Notes: generated from the sequence alone by a model not told the origin. Counted from the first letter of the stretch, positions 14,349-23,938 are shown. The stretch is DNA of 39,778 nt from Gemmataceae bacterium (GCA_019752375.1 JAIEMG010000029.1:1-39778); one strand, 5' to 3'. Made by a program: numbers and translations.

Positions 14349-16937
14349 ATGAAGGTTCCACTAAGCTGGCTTTACGAATACGTCGGCAGCAACGTGCCGG
14401 CGCCGCAACTGGTCGAGCGGCTCACGCTGGCTGGGCTGGAAGTGGCGAGCGTGCGCGTCCTGGGCAAGCCGGTCCCCGAGGGCCTGCACGTCAAGGCGGA
14501 AGATGCCGGGCCCGTCTGGGAGCGAGACAAGCTGGTCATCGGCAAGGTGCTGCAGGTCGAAAAGCACCCCAACGCCGACCGCCTGACGCTGGTCACCGTC
14601 GATTACGGCGCCCGCGAACCGAAGCGACTGGTCACCGGTGCACCAAACCTCAAGGTCGGCGACGTGGGCCAGAAGGTGATCGTCGCGCTGTCCGGGTCGA
14701 TCCTGTTCGACGGCCATTCCAAGGACGGCAAGAAGCTCGCGGAGCTGAAGCCGAAGGAGTTGCGCGGCATCATGAACGATGCCATGGTCTGCTCCGCTTA
14801 CGAACTCGGCATCTCCGAAGAGCACGAAGGCATCATCCTCCTCGAATCCGATGCACCGGTCGGCAAACCGCTCGTGGATTTCATGGGCGAGATCATCCTC
14901 GAGATCGACGTGCTGCCCAACATGGCGCGCTGCCTGTCGATGATCGGCGTCGCCCGCGAAGTGGCGGCACTGACGGGGGGCACCCTGCGCAAGCCCCCGC
15001 ACACGGTCGAGATGTTCGCCGAGCCGATCGAAGGCCAGGTCAAGGTCGAGATCGAAACGCCCAAACTGTGCGCTCGCTACGCGGCCATGCTCATCAAGGG
15101 CGTGCGAATCGCCCCGGCGCCCGCCTGGATGCAGCGCCGTCTCGGCTATGCCGGCATGCGGCCGATCAGCAACATCGTGGACATCACCAATTACGTGATG
15201 CTCGAATGGGGCCAGCCGCTGCATGCCTTCGACTATGACCTGCTCAAGGCGCGAGCCGGTGGACAGGCGCCGACGATCATCGTCCGCCCCGCCAAGCCCG
15301 GCGAGAAGATGACCACGCTCGATGGCGCGGAGCGCACGTTGACCTGGAAGGACGACGACGGCCAGGACGTGGCAGCCCTGGTGATCGCCGACACCGTGGG
15401 GCCGATCGCGCTGGCCGGCGTCATGGGCGGGAAGGACACCGAAGTCCACGACAAGACCACGAACATCCTGCTCGAATCGGCCAACTTCGATTTCGTCAGC
15501 ATTCGCCGGACGATGAAGCACTTCAACCTGCCAAGCGAGGCCAGCGTCCGCTTCAGCAAGGGGATTCATCCCGAGATCGTGCGTCCCGCCGCCGAACGGG
15601 CCGCGGAGCTGATGCGCCAGTTCGCGGGCGGCCGGGTGGCGCGCGGCCTAGTCGAGAGCTATCCCGGCAAGAAGGAACTGCAGACGATCGCGCTGGAGCT
15701 GGAAGAAGTTCGAAACGTCCTAGGCATGAACTTCTCGCGCAAGGAGGCGATCCAGATCTTGCGGGCCCTGGAGTTCGAGATCACGGAAGACGCGCCCGAG
15801 GCCTTCACCGTCAAGACGCCGCCGCATCGCACCGACATTCAGGCGGGCAGCGCGGACTTGATCGAAGAGCTGGTGCGCATCCACGGCTACGACAAGCTGC
15901 CGGCCACGCTGATGTCCGATCAGCTGCCGGAGCAGCACACCAACAAGCCGCTGGTGCTGGAGGAACGCGTCCGCGACATCCTGGTGACCGCGGGATTGCA
16001 GGAAGTTATCACCTACTCGCTGACGATGGCCGAACGCGAGGCACCCCTGGGTGCTCCGGCCCTGGACTACGTCACGCTGCGCAACCCGATCAGTGCCGAG
16101 CGCGTGGTGATGCGACACAGCGTCCTGGCCAGCGTTTTGGAAGTCGCCGCAGGGAACCTGAAGCACACCGGTGACGTGCGCATCTTCGAAGTCGGCAAGG
16201 TTTTCCTGCCAAAGGCCGGCGAGAAGCTGCCTGAAGAGCCGCGGCGTATCGCCCTGGTGCTGACGGGTCGCCGCTGGCGCGAGTTCTGGGACGAAACCTC
16301 CGCAACCGCCGACGCGCGGGCGTCGCAAGCAGCATCGCTCGATTTCTACGATCTCAAGGGCGTGATCGAGACTCTGGCAGGTGACTTGCATCTTCCCGAG
16401 GTTTCCTATCGCCCAGCCACGGCCCCTTATCTGCACCCGGGGCGCTCGGCCGAGTTGCTCATCAAGGGCCAGCCGGTGGGAGCGTTCGGACAGCTGCATC
16501 CGAAGGTGGCGGCCGCCTACGCGGACGCCGGCGATGTCTTCAAGCCGCTGACGGGCCGTACCCTGCTGGTCGGCGAGCTAGACCTGGAAGCGATCCTGGC
16601 TGCGGTGCCGGACCGATACACGTACACGGCGCTGTCGGTTTTTCCGGCCGCCCTGCGCGACATCGCGGTGATTGTGCCGGAAACCATCACCGCCGATCAG
16701 GTCTCCGAAGCGATCCGTGCAGGTGGCGGCGACCTGCTGCAAGGGGTACGACTGTTCGACGTCTATCGCGGCTCGAGCATCCCCGAAGGCACCAAGAGCC
16801 TGGCCTACGCGCTGACCTACCTGGCGTCGGACCGTACGCTGACCGACAAGGAAGTGGACAAGGCGCACAAGAAGATCGAAGATCGCCTCAAGCACATGCT
16901 CAAGGCGCAAGTCCGCGGACAGGAAGCGGCCAGGTGA
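14349..16937 (+). CDS. pheT: Phenylalanine-tRNA ligase beta subunit
   Basis: 862 residues from ATG 14349 (MKVPLSWLYEYV), somewhat longer than the usual 790-800. Order of domains: tRNA-binding OB fold near the N-terminus (VIGKVLQVEKHPNADRLTLVTVD...VTGAPNLKVGD), B3/B4 editing region (LEIDVLPNMARCLSMIGVARE; GMRPISNIVDITNYVMLEWGQPLHAFDYD), B5 (VRFSKGIHPEIV onward; SADLIEELVRIHGYDKLP), the inactive catalytic-like core, and the ferredoxin-fold anticodon-binding domain (YTALSVFPAALRDIAVIVPE...FDVYRGSSIPEGTKSLAYALTY). The first 31 codons of the open frame are the palindrome and are excluded. No clear ribosome site, consistent with dependence on upstream transcript and structure. Confidence 0.97.
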   Translation: MKVPLSWLYEYVGSNVPAPQLVERLTLAGLEVASVRVLGKPVPEGLHVKAEDAGPVWERDKLVIGKVLQVEKHPNADRLTLVTVDYGAREPKRLVTGAPNLKVGDVGQKVIVALSGSILFDGHSKDGKKLAELKPKELRGIMNDAMVCSAYELGISEEHEGIILLESDAPVGKPLVDFMGEIILEIDVLPNMARCLSMIGVAREVAALTGGTLRKPPHTVEMFAEPIEGQVKVEIETPKLCARYAAMLIKGVRIAPAPAWMQRRLGYAGMRPISNIVDITNYVMLEWGQPLHAFDYDLLKARAGGQAPTIIVRPAKPGEKMTTLDGAERTLTWKDDDGQDVAALVIADTVGPIALAGVMGGKDTEVHDKTTNILLESANFDFVSIRRTMKHFNLPSEASVRFSKGIHPEIVRPAAERAAELMRQFAGGRVARGLVESYPGKKELQTIALELEEVRNVLGMNFSRKEAIQILRALEFEITEDAPEAFTVKTPPHRTDIQAGSADLIEELVRIHGYDKLPATLMSDQLPEQHTNKPLVLEERVRDILVTAGLQEVITYSLTMAEREAPLGAPALDYVTLRNPISAERVVMRHSVLASVLEVAAGNLKHTGDVRIFEVGKVFLPKAGEKLPEEPRRIALVLTGRRWREFWDETSATADARASQAASLDFYDLKGVIETLAGDLHLPEVSYRPATAPYLHPGRSAELLIKGQPVGAFGQLHPKVAAAYADAGDVFKPLTGRTLLVGELDLEAILAAVPDRYTYTALSVFPAALRDIAVIVPETITADQVSEAIRAGGGDLLQGVRLFDVYRGSSIPEGTKSLAYALTYLASDRTLTDKEVDKAHKKIEDRLKHMLKAQVRGQEAAR

Positions 16938-16949
16938 AGCCTTTTCTCC

Positions 16950-17004
16950 GAGCCCGAAGCGTAAGCAAGGGTTCAAAATTGCCCCTTGCTTGCGCGTCGG
17001 GCTC
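16950..17004. repeat. Hairpin after pheT, GCGTAAGC type
   Basis: Arms 16950-16970 and 16984-17004 are reverse complements with about two mismatches (GAGCCCGAAGCGTAAGCAAGG on the left, split here as GAGCCCGAAG plus CGTAAGCAAGG). The loop is 13 nt. It holds GCGTAAGC (16959-16966), shared with the palindromes at 9912 and 35605. It probably marks the end of the infC-pheT transcript. Confidence 0.8.
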
Positions 17005-17038
17005 GAGCTAAATCGACCCAACGCGGAGGCGCGTCGCC

Positions 17039-20000
17039 ATGCCCGGCCAGGATTCACGCGGCCTGACCGTTGAAGAATTGACCCGTCTCCTGCGGGCCGT
17101 CGATTCGCGCGTCTACTTTGCCCCCGCCCGCATGCTGCGTCGTGCCATCAAGCAGGATCGCCAGCTGGCCGGGCTGGGGATTCAGGTGCCGCACCAGCGC
17201 AGCTACTGGATCGACCGGGCCCGCCTTCTCGAGTTCGTCACACCGGGCGAACTACGCTTGGCGTCCGGCGACGACCTTCCCGAAACGATCTTGCTCCTGC
17301 GCGATCCCGAGCCCGAAGCACTCGTGCAGCTCCCGCGTGCGGAAATCCTGCTCAAGCACTGGCGCCTGCTGTTCCACGCCCATCTCCATCGGGAGCTTGA
17401 CCAGCAAAGGGCGGAAGGCACGCTGGACGAGCGCGAGATCCGTGCGCGGATCCAAGCCATTGGCCCGGTGGAGTTCGAAGAGATCCGCACTGTCCTGCGG
17501 CAGCAGGGGATGCTTCTTGCCCCGGAGGACGACTGCGCCACGTACCTGGAATTTGTCGCAGTCTACCTGGAACTACGGCGGTTCGCGACCGGAAGGCCAC
17601 GCCTTTATTTTCCGGGAATCGACGAGCTGACACGCATCGATGCGATCGTCAGTACGGGCTTGGATGTGACAGCCTTGTTCACGTCCACGCGGCCAGCGGG
17701 CGCGGCCGATGCGCCGCCGGCTTCCCGACCCACACCCGAATTCACGGATGACGCGCCCGACGCACCCGATGGTCTCGCGGACACGGTCGAGACGCGGGTT
17801 GTCCAGCAACTCGGGCCGGGACAGTTTGGCAGGATCATGCGCCGGGCAGAGGCCTTGTCGCAGCGAGGGAACGTGGCACGGGCCGCGATTCTGAAGACGC
17901 GAGCGGCCCTGGCAGTCCCCGCGCATGCCGCGCAGGCACGGACCGAAGCCGGTGCAGAGATCAATCGACTGACACGGCGTCTTCAGCGTGCGCTTCATCT
18001 GAGCAGCCGCGAAACGAAGTCCTGGCGCAAGGTCTTGCCAACCCTGCTCGATCCTGCCGCCCGCGGCACCTGGCCCGTCGAAGCCCGGCTCCTCTACGAC
18101 GTCCAGAAGGTTTGCCTCGACCACGAACGGCAGGTCTACAAGCTCGATCTCATCGGTTGGGTGACGAGCCTTGGACACCGGTCCATCCAGCGCTTGTTGC
18201 CAGGCCAGAATCATGTGCTGGCAGTCAAGCATCTGCGCAGTGCCGGCCGTCGCCTGGGTGCGGTGCGAATGCCAGACGCCGAGCGCCGCGAGCTGGCGCT
18301 ATTGATCGAACATGGCATTCACATGGAGGAGGAACGGCTGCGCGAACGCTTTCGCCCGGAAATCCAGCGTGTCATTGTCGATGTTGGTCTTCAACCCGAG
18401 AACCTGCCCGAACGCGTAGCCCTGCGCAAACTGATCGAAGAGTTGCTCGACCACATCACCGAACGCGGTTTCCTGACGATGGGCGATCTGCGCGATGCCA
18501 TCTCGCGCAATCAGCTGAAGTTGCCGGACCTCGCGGACCCCGGCGAGTTGTTGCTCGGCGATCGCTTGTTGCGCGCCAACCGCAGCCTTGCGGTCAAGCT
18601 GGATGGCGTCTATCGTCGCGGCGAAGTCTACATGCGCTGGCTCCAGCGACTCAGTTCGCTTGCGTTCGGGACAAACACCGGCCGATTTCTGACGCTGTTC
18701 GCCATTCTTCCATTCGCCAGCGCCTTCGTTATCCTTATGGGTGGTGAGGAGATTGTCAAACTGACGAGATCGCTGTTTCGCGGTGAAGTTCTCTCCACAG
18801 GACCTGCGGTCGAGCCCCTCGGGAATGAAGAGGACGGCACCGCGACACTTTCGGCGATGACGGTCAAGTCAGAGAGCGCTCACGCGGGGCTCGATCTTCC
18901 CAATCCCTATGTATTCGGCTTGCTGGGCGTATTCTTGCTGCTGCTTGTCAATGTGCCGGCCTTTCGACGTGCGACCGGTCACCTGCTGCTCAGCGGCTAT
19001 CGCGGACTGCGCTGGATGCTCCAAGAAGTGCCGGCTTGGATTGCGCGCTCGCGCATCATGCAGCAATTCCTGCACAGCGCGATCGTCCTTGCAACGTGGC
19101 GATACATTGTGAAGCCGCTGATTGTCGCAGGGCTCCTGTCCCTGGTGTTCCCACTCGCCGGCGCAACGGCAAACCACTGGATGATGGGAGCGGCCTCGTT
19201 GTTCGTCGTCATGACCTTGGTGCTGAACACCCGGCTAGGGCGTGATCTCGAGGAGGTCGCCGTCGATGGGATCGTGCGTGCGTGGGAGCAATTCCACGTC
19301 GAATTCGTCCCCGGCCTGTTTCGGCTGATTGTCGGGTTTTTCAAACGCGTGACCGAAAGTGTCGAACGCGTAATATATACCGTGGATGAATGGCTACGCT
19401 TCCGCAGCGGTGACAGTCGGTTGTCGCTGGTCATCAAGGCAGTCTTGAGCGTCGTGTGGCTGCTCGTGACGTATCTCGTTCGTGTCTTCATCAATCTTTT
19501 CGTCGAACCGACGTTCAACCCGATCAAACATTTTCCGGTGGTCACGGTCGCAGCCAAGCTCATATTTCCGACCATTCCGACGCTTCTCAAGGGGATCACG
19601 GCGGCACTGGCGCCGTTCGTCGGCACCGCGGTCGGTATTTTTCTCGCCACGGCCGTCATCTTCTTCATCCCGGGACTGGCCGGCTTTTTGGTCTGGGAGT
19701 TGAAGGAAAACTGGCGACTCTATCGGGCGAACCGGGCGTTGACGCTACGGCCCGTCCTCGTCGGCCACCACGGCGAGACGCTCCGCCGCCTCCTGCGGCC
19801 CGGTATTCACTCCGGCACGATCCCGAAGCTCTACGCGCGGCTGCGCAAGGCCGAACGGCGCGCACGGCACAGCGGAAGCTGGCGTTCCTTTCGAAAGAAC
19901 TACGAGGCATTGCATCACGTTGAGGCGAGCGTGCGCCACTTTGTCGACCGCGAGCTAGTGGGGCTCCTCAAGGAAAGCCAATGTTGGGGAACGGACGACC

Positions 20001-20554
20001 TGCGCGTCGGTGCAATTACCCTGGCGACCAACAGCATTCGCGTCCAGCTTGACTGTCCGAGCCTGGGACTGGAACCGATGCGGCTGGTTTTCACGGAGCA
20101 ATCGAACTGGATGGTCGCGGGGATTGCGGTACCGGGCTGGCTGCCGGCACTGAGCGAACCGCAGCGACGCGCGCTGGGAGCAGCCCTGGCGGGCATTTAC
20201 AAGCTGGCAGCCGTGGAACTGGTGCGCGAGCAAGTCGGCGCCGAGCTTGGCGAACTGTCGAGTCATTGGGAGATTGTCGAACGCGGCCTGATGGTCTCGC
20301 CCCCGGAGAATGACGCGGCACTCTACGACCTCGATGAAGAGCCGGTCATCGCACCCCAGTCCGGCAATCACAAGGATACCCACTTGCCGACGATTCCGTC
20401 CGCATCGCTTCGGTTTGGCAACGTCGCCATCACCTGGCAGGACTGGGTCGAGCTGTGGCAACGCGATCAGGAAGACAAGCAGTTACCGGACTTATTCCCC
20501 GAAGGCGTACACGTGCTGCCGAACGGCGTGAAGGCTCAGCAAGCAGCGACGTGA
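17039..20554 (+). CDS. Large membrane protein of unknown function (1171 aa)
   Basis: I do not recognise a family. The N-terminal ~540 residues are soluble, charged and mostly helical, including the possible coiled-coil stretch around 270-330 (RRAEALSQRGNVARAAIL onward). Hydrophobic segments follow at about 548-568, 624-642, 681-712, 715-731, 798-823 and 858-887. The C-terminal ~280 residues are soluble again, beginning ELKENWRLYRANRAL, which suggests the C-domain lies on one membrane face. No enzymatic motif is seen. ATG 17039 follows GGAGG with 9-nt spacing. It has its own upstream hairpin boundary and ends 13 nt from the convergent transporter gene. The shape, with two large soluble domains around a membrane core, fits an envelope-organising or channel-like protein, but that is a guess. 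Confidence 0.75.
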   Translation: MPGQDSRGLTVEELTRLLRAVDSRVYFAPARMLRRAIKQDRQLAGLGIQVPHQRSYWIDRARLLEFVTPGELRLASGDDLPETILLLRDPEPEALVQLPRAEILLKHWRLLFHAHLHRELDQQRAEGTLDEREIRARIQAIGPVEFEEIRTVLRQQGMLLAPEDDCATYLEFVAVYLELRRFATGRPRLYFPGIDELTRIDAIVSTGLDVTALFTSTRPAGAADAPPASRPTPEFTDDAPDAPDGLADTVETRVVQQLGPGQFGRIMRRAEALSQRGNVARAAILKTRAALAVPAHAAQARTEAGAEINRLTRRLQRALHLSSRETKSWRKVLPTLLDPAARGTWPVEARLLYDVQKVCLDHERQVYKLDLIGWVTSLGHRSIQRLLPGQNHVLAVKHLRSAGRRLGAVRMPDAERRELALLIEHGIHMEEERLRERFRPEIQRVIVDVGLQPENLPERVALRKLIEELLDHITERGFLTMGDLRDAISRNQLKLPDLADPGELLLGDRLLRANRSLAVKLDGVYRRGEVYMRWLQRLSSLAFGTNTGRFLTLFAILPFASAFVILMGGEEIVKLTRSLFRGEVLSTGPAVEPLGNEEDGTATLSAMTVKSESAHAGLDLPNPYVFGLLGVFLLLLVNVPAFRRATGHLLLSGYRGLRWMLQEVPAWIARSRIMQQFLHSAIVLATWRYIVKPLIVAGLLSLVFPLAGATANHWMMGAASLFVVMTLVLNTRLGRDLEEVAVDGIVRAWEQFHVEFVPGLFRLIVGFFKRVTESVERVIYTVDEWLRFRSGDSRLSLVIKAVLSVVWLLVTYLVRVFINLFVEPTFNPIKHFPVVTVAAKLIFPTIPTLLKGITAALAPFVGTAVGIFLATAVIFFIPGLAGFLVWELKENWRLYRANRALTLRPVLVGHHGETLRRLLRPGIHSGTIPKLYARLRKAERRARHSGSWRSFRKNYEALHHVEASVRHFVDRELVGLLKESQCWGTDDLRVGAITLATNSIRVQLDCPSLGLEPMRLVFTEQSNWMVAGIAVPGWLPALSEPQRRALGAALAGIYKLAAVELVREQVGAELGELSSHWEIVERGLMVSPPENDAALYDLDEEPVIAPQSGNHKDTHLPTIPSASLRFGNVAITWQDWVELWQRDQEDKQLPDLFPEGVHVLPNGVKAQQAAT

Positions 20555-20567
20555 TGCGGCGAGTGGT

Positions 20568-22757
20568 TCAACTAACGCCGTGCATCATCGCACCAATCTT
20601 GCGTCGCAGGACAAACAGCACGAATGCTGCACCGGTCAGAGCCCCCATCAGGTACAGGAAGTACATTGCCGGCGGCATCTGACCCCAGTTCTCCCCGAAC
20701 CAGCCGGCGGCGAGGTTGCCAAAAGAGAACGTGAGCAGCCAGAGACCCATCAACATGCTGGCAAACTTCGCCGGCGCCAGCTTGGATACCATCGACAGGC
20801 CGATTGGCGACAGGCAGAACTCGCCCAGCGTGGCCAGCAAAAAGAAGCCGAATAGCCACCACGAGCTAACACGATAGGTGCTGGACTTCACCATCAGCTC
20901 GTTCAGGGCCGAGCGCAGCGTTGGATCACCCGCGGCAACCTTGAGACCAAGCTCGTGTTGCTCTTCCAGGACTTTTGTGATCGTCAGCGTGCGAGTCATG
21001 GGGTCGTAGTCAATTGTCTGCTTGCTCATCCCCGCGTAGCGAAGATCAAACCCCGGCGGCGTCACATCGAGTACAATCTTGGCCTCGAACCTGTCCGGCG
21101 TCGCCTCTTTCGCCGCAATGGCCTTCTCATTCAATTCCTTGATCTTCTTGACGAATGCCTCTGGTGCCGTGCCGCTCACAATGCGGCCGCGTTCCAGGTC
21201 CATGAGCACCCCAGTAACTGCAAGTGACCGTGCAGTCGAGTCGTAACGCAGCCGCCCCGCGTCGAACGGCTTGAGCGCCTTGGTCTTCTCGTCTTCATCG
21301 CACAGCTGACCTTGGGCGTTGAGCATGACGCCATCGGGCATCGGCCCCTGAAATTGCACGCTGCTGACCCTGCCTTCTCGATCGGCAGCACCGAGCATCA
21401 GGGCGAATGCACCGGCCATGAAAAGGATGCCGAGTACCATTTTGAGAGGGATCGATGGATTGAGGCCGCGTCGTTCCAGACATGTCCACAGAGCCGCGAA
21501 AAACGGGGCCAGCACAAGGATTAAGAGTGGATTGATGGATTGAAACCAAGCAGGCGGTACTGGATTCCAGAGGCTATGCCACCACGAACTTTCGAGCTCC
21601 GGCTGGTCTATCTCCGGCTTGGCGGGCAGTGGCTTGAACAGGTTGATCCACCGGTCAAAGACGGACGACTCCATCGTCTCGGCAGGCACGTCCTCCTCGG
21701 TGGGCTTGGGAAACAGGTCGGGCTGCGTGGCAGCGCTCGATAGGTGGCGGTCCGTGTTCTTCTCCGCCCATACGGCCATGGCGTTGCCACCCTGGCCGGC
21801 GCCCGCCCAGTAGAACACCACGAAAAGTCCCATCAAGATGATCGCCAGAACCCGATCGCGGACTCCGCCCTGCACCTGCGCGGTGATCCAGGCAAAAAAC
21901 AGCAAACACACCGCGCTGAGCGACCAGACGATTAATCCATCGAGGCCGATGGCGCTCAGCGCGAAAAGCAACAGCGCTCCTAAGCCAATTACGCCTCCAA
22001 GGATCGCCAGTCCCGACGGCGCCAAGCGGGTGAGCAGTGGCGCCACAGAGGGAGAGTGAGCCAGAGTCTCTTCCGAATGCGGATTTGCGATCATGGCTTC
22101 CGCAGCCGTCGGCGTTGTCTGGTCCAGCTCGCGTACCCAGCGCATGCCGGCAACGTATGTGAGAAGGGCAATGACCATGCCGATACCGGCCACGGTGAAG
22201 CCCGAGTGATAGCCGCCACGCGTATGGTCCGCGAGCCAACCACACAGGAGCGGCGACGCGAAGGCGCCCAGGTTGATGCCCATGTAGTAGATGGTGTAGG
22301 CGCCGTCGCGGCGCGGATCATTGGGCGGGTAGAGCAGGCCGACCTGGGTGTTGATTGGGGCCGTCAGCAGGCCGCAGCCGATCACCAGCACGATGAGAGC
22401 CGCATAGAAAATCGCCACTGCCTCGAAGGCCATCAAGAAGTGTCCGACGGCCATCAAGACGGCGCCAATGAGGATGGCCTTCCGGTTCCCCAGGTAGCGA
22501 TCCGCCAGGTAACCTCCGATCAATGGCGTGAAGAAGATAATGCTCGTGTACCACTTGTACACGGAGGACGCGCGGTCCTGCGGCCACTTGAAGTAATTGA
22601 GCATGTAGTACATCAGCAGGCCTTGCATGCCGAAATAACTGAACCGCTCCCACATCTGTGTGAAGAACAGCACGTACAGGCCGATCGGGTGTCCAAAAAT
22701 GGTGCGTCCCGTGCCGGCCGAATCCGATCGCGTTCCCATGGTGCAGTACCTTGGCAT
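20568..22757 (-). CDS. POT-family proton-coupled peptide transporter with a large insert
   Basis: 729 residues, against about 490-500 for standard bacterial POT (PTR2) transporters, which import di- and tripeptides with protons. The N-terminal half is canonical: QMWERFSYFGMQGLLMYYM carries the ExxERF proton motif in TM1; DRYLGNRKAILIGA and YTIYYMGINLGAFASPLLCGWLAD are the PTR2 signatures. The additional length comes from a soluble stretch around 330-400 and a ~170-residue non-membrane insert (about 458-630) with repeated LRYDSTARSLAVTG / IDYDPMTRTLTITK phrases, before the last helices (SSWWLFGFFLLATLGEFCLSPIGLS). Start ATG 22757 has no clear ribosome site; ATG 22739 with AAGG 9 nt upstream is an alternative. 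Divergent from the selenoprotein-like gene. Confidence 0.85.
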   Translation of the reverse strand: MPRYCTMGTRSDSAGTGRTIFGHPIGLYVLFFTQMWERFSYFGMQGLLMYYMLNYFKWPQDRASSVYKWYTSIIFFTPLIGGYLADRYLGNRKAILIGAVLMAVGHFLMAFEAVAIFYAALIVLVIGCGLLTAPINTQVGLLYPPNDPRRDGAYTIYYMGINLGAFASPLLCGWLADHTRGGYHSGFTVAGIGMVIALLTYVAGMRWVRELDQTTPTAAEAMIANPHSEETLAHSPSVAPLLTRLAPSGLAILGGVIGLGALLLFALSAIGLDGLIVWSLSAVCLLFFAWITAQVQGGVRDRVLAIILMGLFVVFYWAGAGQGGNAMAVWAEKNTDRHLSSAATQPDLFPKPTEEDVPAETMESSVFDRWINLFKPLPAKPEIDQPELESSWWHSLWNPVPPAWFQSINPLLILVLAPFFAALWTCLERRGLNPSIPLKMVLGILFMAGAFALMLGAADREGRVSSVQFQGPMPDGVMLNAQGQLCDEDEKTKALKPFDAGRLRYDSTARSLAVTGVLMDLERGRIVSGTAPEAFVKKIKELNEKAIAAKEATPDRFEAKIVLDVTPPGFDLRYAGMSKQTIDYDPMTRTLTITKVLEEQHELGLKVAAGDPTLRSALNELMVKSSTYRVSSWWLFGFFLLATLGEFCLSPIGLSMVSKLAPAKFASMLMGLWLLTFSFGNLAAGWFGENWGQMPPAMYFLYLMGALTGAAFVLFVLRRKIGAMMHGVS

Positions 22758-22944
22758 CGAGATGGTGAGCGCATCCCTTGTAAACAGCAGGAATTGTGCA
22801 TCGGCGCTCGAAGAATCGCAAACCGGAAATCCGCGCTTCCTGTCGGCTGGCAGGCAAACTTTCGGTCCCGCGCACTCGTCTTGGATGGTAAGGAGCCGAA
22901 CCTGTCGGCTCGCGAGCGTCTTTTATCTCCCTGGGAGGTCATCC

Positions 22945-23880
22945 ATGCGTCGTCGTGACTGGTTCGCGGTAGCGGGCCTGGCCGCGGCCCCTTTGCTGGG
23001 CTTCGGGCGCCTGTCCGCCGCCGAGAAGTCCGGCGGGAGCTGCGGCACCGCCATCGACTTCTTTGACACGCCCTCCGCGGCGGCCAAGCAAGCCGTCAAG
23101 GATCAGAAGCTCGTCTTCGTGTTGCACGTTTCCGGCAACTTCGAAGACCCACGCTTCACCTGAAACAACGCTGAGGCGCTCCGTGTGAACGCCCTGGCCA
23201 ACGAAGAAGTCGGTAAGTTCCTCAACGAGTATTTCTGCTCGTCCTTCCAGAAAGTCGCCACCTTCAAGATCGTCGGCAACCAGAAACAAGGCGGCAACGT
23301 CGCGGCGTACTTCTGCGCCCCGGATGGCCGCGTGCTGCACTTGGTGGCCGGCCCCGTCAATGCCCCGACGCTGCTTGCCGAAGCCAAGTGGGTCGTGGAA
23401 GCGACCAAGAAGGCCGTCGCCGAGGCCAAGGGCGACGGCGCCAAGTTCAAGGCGATGTTTCGCAAGTGGCACGCCGATCGCCTGCGTGAAGAACATGGCT
23501 TGGTCGTTGAAGCAGTGACCGTGGACGTGGCCAAGCAGGACCCGAACAGTGCCCTGACGTACAACGACCCGACGGGCCGTCCGCTGGCCCCGGTGTTGCC
23601 CCCGCCCCCCATTGAAGGGCCGGACGTGACCTTCCGGGCCAAGCAGGACGCCGAAGCGAAGGCCCCCGGCGCTGCCAACGTCATGGATCGCAAAGGCCGC
23701 GGCTGGGTGCTGGGCAACCAGGGACGCGTCCATATGCTCATGGCCGCTCATTCGATGGGCAAGATCGAGACGGTTTACGGCACCATCTTCGAAAACATCC
23801 TCGGCGAGAAGGTTTCGACCAAGCCGGTGGAAGTGGTGACGCCGTTCCCCTGGGTGGGGCGAAGGGAACAGGCCAAGTAG
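22945..23880 (+). CDS. Candidate selenoprotein: exported thioredoxin-like protein with in-frame TGA (Sec73)
   Basis: ATG 22945 follows GGGAGG at a 6-nt spacing. The frame runs 72 codons to a TGA at 23161-23163, then continues in the same frame for 239 codons to a TAG at 23878, giving 311 residues if TGA is read as selenocysteine. The N-terminus RRRDWFAVAGLAAAPLLGFG resembles a Tat-type signal. After it comes KLVFVLHVSGNFEDPRFT, a thioredoxin-like beta strand and loop, then the TGA, then NNAEALRVNALANEEVGKFL and NVAAYFCAPDGRVLHLVAG, all with good codon use. The TGA therefore stands where a redox Cys could sit. A hairpin of SECIS type starts 6 nt after it. Alternatives: a nonsense-mutated pseudogene or a base error (TGC/TGG/CGA). 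No Sec machinery gene is in this window, so decoding ability is unproven. Confidence 0.75.
23161..23198 (+). promoter_or_regulatory. Candidate bacterial SECIS element at the TGA
   Basis: After TGA (23161-23163) and 6 nt, GCTGAGGCG (23170-23178) pairs with CGCCCTGGC (23190-23198): nine positions with two G-U pairs and one A-C mismatch. The 11-nt loop CTCCGTGTGAA contains GU at 23183-23184, 19 nt after the TGA. Bacterial SECIS elements have a short stem just downstream of UGA with GU in a small apical loop about 16-37 nt away, so geometry fits. Confidence 0.6.
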
Positions 23881-23899
23881 CAGTGGTGGAAATGGTTTC

Positions 23900-23938
23900 G
23901 GGCCGCAAACCTCGGTCTACCGTAGAGGTTTGCGGCCC
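23900..23938. terminator. 14-bp perfect hairpin between convergent genes
   Basis: GGGCCGCAAACCTC (23900-23913) pairs perfectly with GAGGTTTGCGGCCC (23925-23938), 11-nt loop. It lies 19 nt after the selenoprotein-like stop and 7 nt beyond the end of the convergent zinc-ribbon gene, so it can serve both strands. No T-run follows on either side. Confidence 0.7.

Noticed and set aside
22945..23163. Reading the TGA gene as a short 72-residue protein plus a separate downstream gene
   Set aside because: Same frame on both sides, no ribosome site just after the TGA, and a hairpin at the stop; kept only as an alternative (pseudogene or base error).
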